DNA of 64,000 nucleotides from Spirosoma terrae (GTDB taxonomy: Bacteria > Bacteroidota > Bacteroidia > Cytophagales > Spirosomataceae), in the NCBI RefSeq assembly GCF_010435915.1, contig NZ_JAAFZH010000008.1:186001-250000 (forward strand), read 5' to 3'. Position 1 is the stretch's first letter, and every line of letters begins with the position of its first letter. Under the pieces are notes generated by a model that was not told the origin of the DNA, made no database searches, and was given only the letters and a program-made list of their open reading frames with translations. Positions 60,371 through 64,000 of the stretch are shown here, in pieces. The position numbers and the translations under genes were made by a program.

Positions 60371-61228
60371 ATGAAGCACAAACTATTACTGATTTGTACG
60401 TTGCTTGTTGGAGCCTGGCAATCTGCGCTGGCTCAGGCCAACCCACCACGTTTGATTGTTCGTGGCGATGATATGGGCTATTCACATGCGGGTAATGAAG
60501 CCATTCTGAAATGCTACAAAGAAGGCATCGAAAAATCAATTGAAGTACTGGCGCCGTCGCCCTGGTTTCCGGAAGCGGTTGAGCTATTGAAACAAATACC
60601 CGATGCAGACATTGGCATCCATTTAACGCTGACCAGTGAGTGGGACAACATCAAATGGCGTCCTGTATCGTATTGCCCGAGCTTGTGCGATGCTGATGGC
60701 TACTTTTATCCGATGGTAAGGCCTAACAAGAACTATCCGAAACGGTCAGTCGTGGAAAACAACTGGAATCTGGCCGACGTAGAGAAAGAGTTTCGCGCTC
60801 AGATTGAGCTGGCGATGAAGAAAATACCTCGTATAAGCCATTTTTCTGGCCATATGGGTTGTACAAGCCTGACCGACGACGTAAAAGAACTAGTTAAAAA
60901 GCTGGCTCGGGAGTACCGTATCAAGCATCATGATATGAGCCTATCGGAGTCGGGTGTTACGTATGTAGGCTACCTGGGGCCGCACAAAACGTCTGAAGAG
61001 AAGTTGCAAAGCTTCCTGAAAATGCTGGAAAGCCTGGACGCCGGAAGAACCTATCTCTTTGTGGATCATCCTGGTCTGGACACACCAGAAGTGCGCGCCA
61101 TTCATCATATTGGCTATGAGAATGTGGCTGAAGATCGGCAGGGCGTAACAGACGTATGGACACATCCGCGTGTGAAGCAGCTTATTAAAGATAAAGGCAT
61201 TCAATTGATCGGGTACAATCAATTGTAA
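60371..61228 (+). CDS. YdjC/ChbG-family carbohydrate deacetylase-like protein
   Basis: A 285-residue exported protein (signal peptide ends near SALAQ). LIVRGDDMGYSHAGNEAILK (Asp-Asp), ADIGIHLTLTSEW (His), SHFSGHMGC (two His) and FVDHPGLDTPEV trace the metal site of the YdjC/ChbG fold, which removes acetyl groups from chito-oligosaccharides. Unlike E. coli ChbG it is exported. It lies 88 bp after the NodB-type gene on the same strand. Confidence 0.88.
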   Translation: MKHKLLLICTLLVGAWQSALAQANPPRLIVRGDDMGYSHAGNEAILKCYKEGIEKSIEVLAPSPWFPEAVELLKQIPDADIGIHLTLTSEWDNIKWRPVSYCPSLCDADGYFYPMVRPNKNYPKRSVVENNWNLADVEKEFRAQIELAMKKIPRISHFSGHMGCTSLTDDVKELVKKLAREYRIKHHDMSLSESGVTYVGYLGPHKTSEEKLQSFLKMLESLDAGRTYLFVDHPGLDTPEVRAIHHIGYENVAEDRQGVTDVWTHPRVKQLIKDKGIQLIGYNQL

Positions 61229-61302
61229 GCGTGACAACAACACCTCTATCTTTTAACCCTGAGAAGAGCTATATATAGTATGCCATTTACTTTTAGCGTA
61301 TT

Positions 61303-61337
61303 GTTTTGTCCTCCTGACGTAGCCAAGAGGACAAAAC
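61303..61337. terminator. 11-bp perfect hairpin, bidirectional terminator
   Basis: GTTTTGTCCTC (61303-61313) pairs with GAGGACAAAAC (61327-61337) between the convergent ydjC-like and TIM-barrel genes. Confidence 0.82.
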
Positions 61338-61354
61338 TTTAAATATCAGCTAGA

Positions 61355-62380
61355 TTAGGCCAGTTCGGTACGTACGCGCTCCAGCAATTTCTTGGTTGCT
61401 CTAACGCCATCGTCGCTGGATAGGTAGCCGCCGGTTGGGTTATACATATTCATGAGCCCGCCTTCGTATTCAATACCTACGTACCCACTAAAGCCGGCAT
61501 CCTTGATAATCCTGAATAGCTTACGGAAGTCGCTTTCCGTTTCGTTGCCCTGCGCATCGAACTTATGCGTTTTAGCACTAATCCCTTTGGCGTAGGGCAT
61601 CATTTTCTTAACCCCTTCGTATCGGTCATATTCCTGCAGGCATTTTGTGGCCATAATGCCTTTAATGTCGTTCGTTTCGGGTTTACTACGTTGGCGACAG
61701 AAGTTACCGAAATCGGGCAACAAACCGGCGTTTGGCATATTTACCTGTTTCAATACGCCAACTAACCAATCAATGTTAGTTGAGTTACCGAAGTGATTTT
61801 CGACAATTACGTTCATCTTCTGCCTGGCGGCATATTCCAGCAGTTTGTGATAGCCGTCGGCCGCTGCTTTGGCTGCTTCTTCGGCCGGATCGTCGGGTAC
61901 GCCCGTAAGTGCCTTTGATGTGTCGCCCAGATTAACCCGGATGGAGCTACAGCCGAGAAATTTGGCAGCATCGACCCAGGGGAAATGGGCTTCGACTGCC
62001 TGTTGACGTTTAGCGGCATCCAGATCAGCGATGTTGGCGCCATCGACCATGATCAGGTTGTTTTTCATACCCAGATCGTCGCAGCGTTGTTTTAGCTCTT
62101 TCAGATACGCCTGATCGGTATGCTTGTTATTGAAAAACATGGATACGTATTCCAGTACGTTAATACCAAAATCGTTTTTGGCTTTGGCCGGGAAATCCAT
62201 GTTGGTCATTTTTCCCGAGAACAGTTCACCGGCAAATGAGAACTCGGCCAGCGAAATATTGAAATTGAATTTTTTAGCGCTCATAGCAGCAAACGTATCG
62301 GCTGGTAACATCGATGAAAGGCTCAGACCCGCAGTAGTCAGGCCAAGTTGATGCAGAAAATCACGACGAGATTGGTTCAT
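61355..62380 (-). CDS. Tat-exported sugar isomerase/epimerase-like TIM-barrel protein
   Basis: A 341-residue protein beginning MNQSRRDFLHQLGLTTAGLS, a twin-arginine signal (SRRDFL), so it is exported folded. The barrel is of the AP_endonuc_2 type: FPAKAKNDFGINVLEYV, MNVIVENHFGNSTNIDW, LLPDFGNFC and GYVGIEYEGG, giving Glu, Asp and Glu metal ligands. Similar exported barrels accompany ThuA- and Gfo-type proteins in glycoside pathways. It is just downstream of the truncated PQQ dehydrogenase gene on the same strand. Confidence 0.88.
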   Translation of the reverse strand: MNQSRRDFLHQLGLTTAGLSLSSMLPADTFAAMSAKKFNFNISLAEFSFAGELFSGKMTNMDFPAKAKNDFGINVLEYVSMFFNNKHTDQAYLKELKQRCDDLGMKNNLIMVDGANIADLDAAKRQQAVEAHFPWVDAAKFLGCSSIRVNLGDTSKALTGVPDDPAEEAAKAAADGYHKLLEYAARQKMNVIVENHFGNSTNIDWLVGVLKQVNMPNAGLLPDFGNFCRQRSKPETNDIKGIMATKCLQEYDRYEGVKKMMPYAKGISAKTHKFDAQGNETESDFRKLFRIIKDAGFSGYVGIEYEGGLMNMYNPTGGYLSSDDGVRATKKLLERVRTELA

Positions 62381-62428
62381 GGCATATGGTAGAAAAGCCG
62401 CGTATGATTACACCCGCAGCAGGTTAGA

Positions 62429-64000
62429 TTAGTTAAATAATTGTGCGGTAACGGGTACGAAGAGGGGGGCTTTCCCCGCTTTTTCATTCTTGAAAACGAA
62501 GTACAGATCGTGCATTCCCGTAGTGGGCGTAATCGGTGCTTTGGCCATGGTTGGTTTAAACATGGCCGCCGGATCTTTACTGTCTACGGGAGCCATTTCT
62601 TCGGTTTGACCAAGAAGCTGGCCCGTTGGCGAATCGATACGTATTTCGATACGTCCACCGGCGGCATTAAGTTGGTTTTTAGGAATCGATACGGCGAATT
62701 CAGCCATCCGAATACCCGAAAGATCGACTTTATTGAACAGTACGTAGGTTTCTGGAGCCATCACAATGGGCAATGGAAACGGTTGACCAGCCATTTTATA
62801 CAGCATAATCCCCTTCGATTGGCTATCGCTATTACCCAGAACCAGTAAAGAAGGACGTAGCGTCAGGACGCTCTCAGAGACTTGGGCCGGAAGTCCGTTT
62901 GCGCCCCGGTCTTTATACGATGCCAGCAAAACCAGATTTCCTTTTTCGCTTTTGCCCGGTGTGAATGCTCCTTTAGTTGGTAAAGAAGGAGCGGGTGTTT
63001 TCTGGTCGGATAAGGTAAGGATGTATTTCACCATTTCACTGGCGTCGGCTGTACTGACCTGCGGATGGGCCGTCATCATGGCATCGCCCCATACACCGCC
63101 ACCGCCTTTAATGATCTTGTTCGACAAGCTGGCTACGGCGTTGGCGTCACCTTTATATCGTTTTGCTACGTCAATAAAAGCGGGCCCTACCGATTTTTTA
63201 TCTGTGAAATGACAGGCTTTACAATCGCTCTTGTCCATTAGTGTTTTGCCGGTACCTAAATAAGCCGCTTCCGTAAATTTATGCCCTGCACCGCTTTCAT
63301 TTTTGGGGCTGCTTTCATCCTGATAGCTGGCACGTACCAGGACTGATTTCGCCGGTATACGTCCGCTTGCCAGACTGCCATCCTCTTTATCTGCTACATT
63401 TACCTGATACGTAATCGGTTGTTCCGGGAAGTAAAAACTCTTGTTTCCTTTTGTTACGGCCAGCTCAACTTTGGGAGGCTCGTTACCCGCTGTTATGTCG
63501 ATCTCGCGCGAATCGTTCGCGCCTTTAGCGTCCGTCACGGTCAGGATGGCTTTGTATTGGCCGGGCTTCTGAAAGGTATAGCTTGGATTGGGATCGTTTA
63601 AAACGATTGGTTTGCCACCCGATTTACTAACTATTTTCCACTGATACGTCATCGCATCGCCGTCGAAATCTGTCGTTCCCTCCGATGACAGGTTGACTTT
63701 GAAGGGAATCGCACCTGCTTTCTGACTGGCCGCGAGTTTGATGTTTGGCTTGCGATTGCCCCCGTTGAATTCGATACGTACCAGCCGCGAATCGTCATTT
63801 TGCAGGAACCAGCCCGTTCCATATTCCAGTACGTATAGATCGCCGTTTGGTCCGAACGCCATATCGATAGGGTGACTGAACGCCATATTCGGCAGAAAGC
63901 GTTCTATGTTTGTCATGTCGCCTTTCTCATTGAAACTGACCGACAAAATCATGTCGCGCATCCATTCGAATAGGAATACTTTGCCATTATAATAATCGGG
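62429..64000 (-). CDS. PQQ-type sugar dehydrogenase - PKD - cytochrome c protein, 5' end outside the window
   Basis: The frame is open to the window end, giving a fragment of about 523 residues that starts in the propeller (PDYYNGKVFLFEWMRD). It then has a PKD domain (FKVNLSSEGTTDFDGDAMTY, GQYKAILTVTDAKGANDS), a c-type haem motif CKACH with GVWGDAMMTAHPQV, and a β-rich C-terminal domain (EIRIDSPTGQLLG). It is clearly homologous to the last two-thirds of the gene at 41602. The upstream part presumably carries ThuA or the rest of the propeller. It probably acts in the periplasm. Confidence 0.88.
   Translation of the reverse strand, partial: PDYYNGKVFLFEWMRDMILSVSFNEKGDMTNIERFLPNMAFSHPIDMAFGPNGDLYVLEYGTGWFLQNDDSRLVRIEFNGGNRKPNIKLAASQKAGAIPFKVNLSSEGTTDFDGDAMTYQWKIVSKSGGKPIVLNDPNPSYTFQKPGQYKAILTVTDAKGANDSREIDITAGNEPPKVELAVTKGNKSFYFPEQPITYQVNVADKEDGSLASGRIPAKSVLVRASYQDESSPKNESGAGHKFTEAAYLGTGKTLMDKSDCKACHFTDKKSVGPAFIDVAKRYKGDANAVASLSNKIIKGGGGVWGDAMMTAHPQVSTADASEMVKYILTLSDQKTPAPSLPTKGAFTPGKSEKGNLVLLASYKDRGANGLPAQVSESVLTLRPSLLVLGNSDSQSKGIMLYKMAGQPFPLPIVMAPETYVLFNKVDLSGIRMAEFAVSIPKNQLNAAGGRIEIRIDSPTGQLLGQTEEMAPVDSKDPAAMFKPTMAKAPITPTTGMHDLYFVFKNEKAGKAPLFVPVTAQLFN

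Overview
The window reads as a chromosome of a Bacteroidota bacterium of the Cytophagales, most like Spirosoma or a close relative (inference). It has a SusD-type lipoprotein tail, ThuA/PQQ-dehydrogenase/PKD/cytochrome c multidomain proteins, Gfo/Idh/MocA plus TIM-barrel sugar cassettes, a META lipoprotein, a LytTR membrane regulator, MutS2, few Shine-Dalgarno sites on chromosomal genes and one clear TAnnTTTG promoter. I saw no rRNA, tRNA or CRISPR array.

Left chromosomal part (1-6971): the end of a SusD-like gene, a large secreted TPR protein with an HExxH peptidase domain, and two tandem paralogous S10-like carboxypeptidases. The second ends at a perfect 26-bp inverted repeat.

Middle (6972-39043): a foreign block flanked by two identical, directly oriented 1,091-bp IS630-type elements whose starts lie 30,977 bp apart. 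The 29.9 kb between them is plasmid-like. It has five 22-bp iterons plus one inverted copy next to a large Rep-like gene, a primase-DnaB helicase fusion, ParA with a small ribbon-helix-helix-like partner, a serine resolvase, a HigBA toxin-antitoxin pair and an operon with an antirepressor and a NUMOD4 protein. It also carries many candidate conflict genes: XRE/ImmA followed by an IF2N-DUF2971 fusion, a VWA/membrane/secreted GIY-YIG-like nuclease gene set, a protein with a nucleoside-deoxyribosyltransferase/TIR-like C-terminus, an overlapping DprA-like/phosphoribosyltransferase pair, and a PRTase-TOPRIM-like fusion. Removing everything between the outer TA dinucleotides rejoins a convergent S10 gene - hairpin - proline dehydrogenase arrangement in which the dehydrogenase regains a TAG stop at the same codon. 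The simplest reading is a roughly 31-kb plasmid integrated by recombination between IS630 copies, or an assembly join across the IS.

Right chromosomal part (39041-64000): proline dehydrogenase with a divergent AraC regulator; a ThuA-PQQ dehydrogenase-PKD-cytochrome c protein; a META lipoprotein; YegP; a DUF3471-like small protein with a membrane protein; a LytTR membrane regulator; then a sugar cassette (MFS transporter, two Gfo/Idh/MocA oxidoreductases, a TIM-barrel isomerase) interrupted by a four-helix-bundle gene flanked by repeats. Next come an Mrr-type restriction enzyme, a Uma2 nuclease, MutS2, two carbohydrate deacetylase-like proteins, a Tat-exported TIM-barrel protein and a second PQQ dehydrogenase-PKD-cytochrome c gene running off the window end. 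The right part looks devoted to oxidative sugar or glycoside catabolism; its intergenic spaces commonly hold perfect hairpin terminators.
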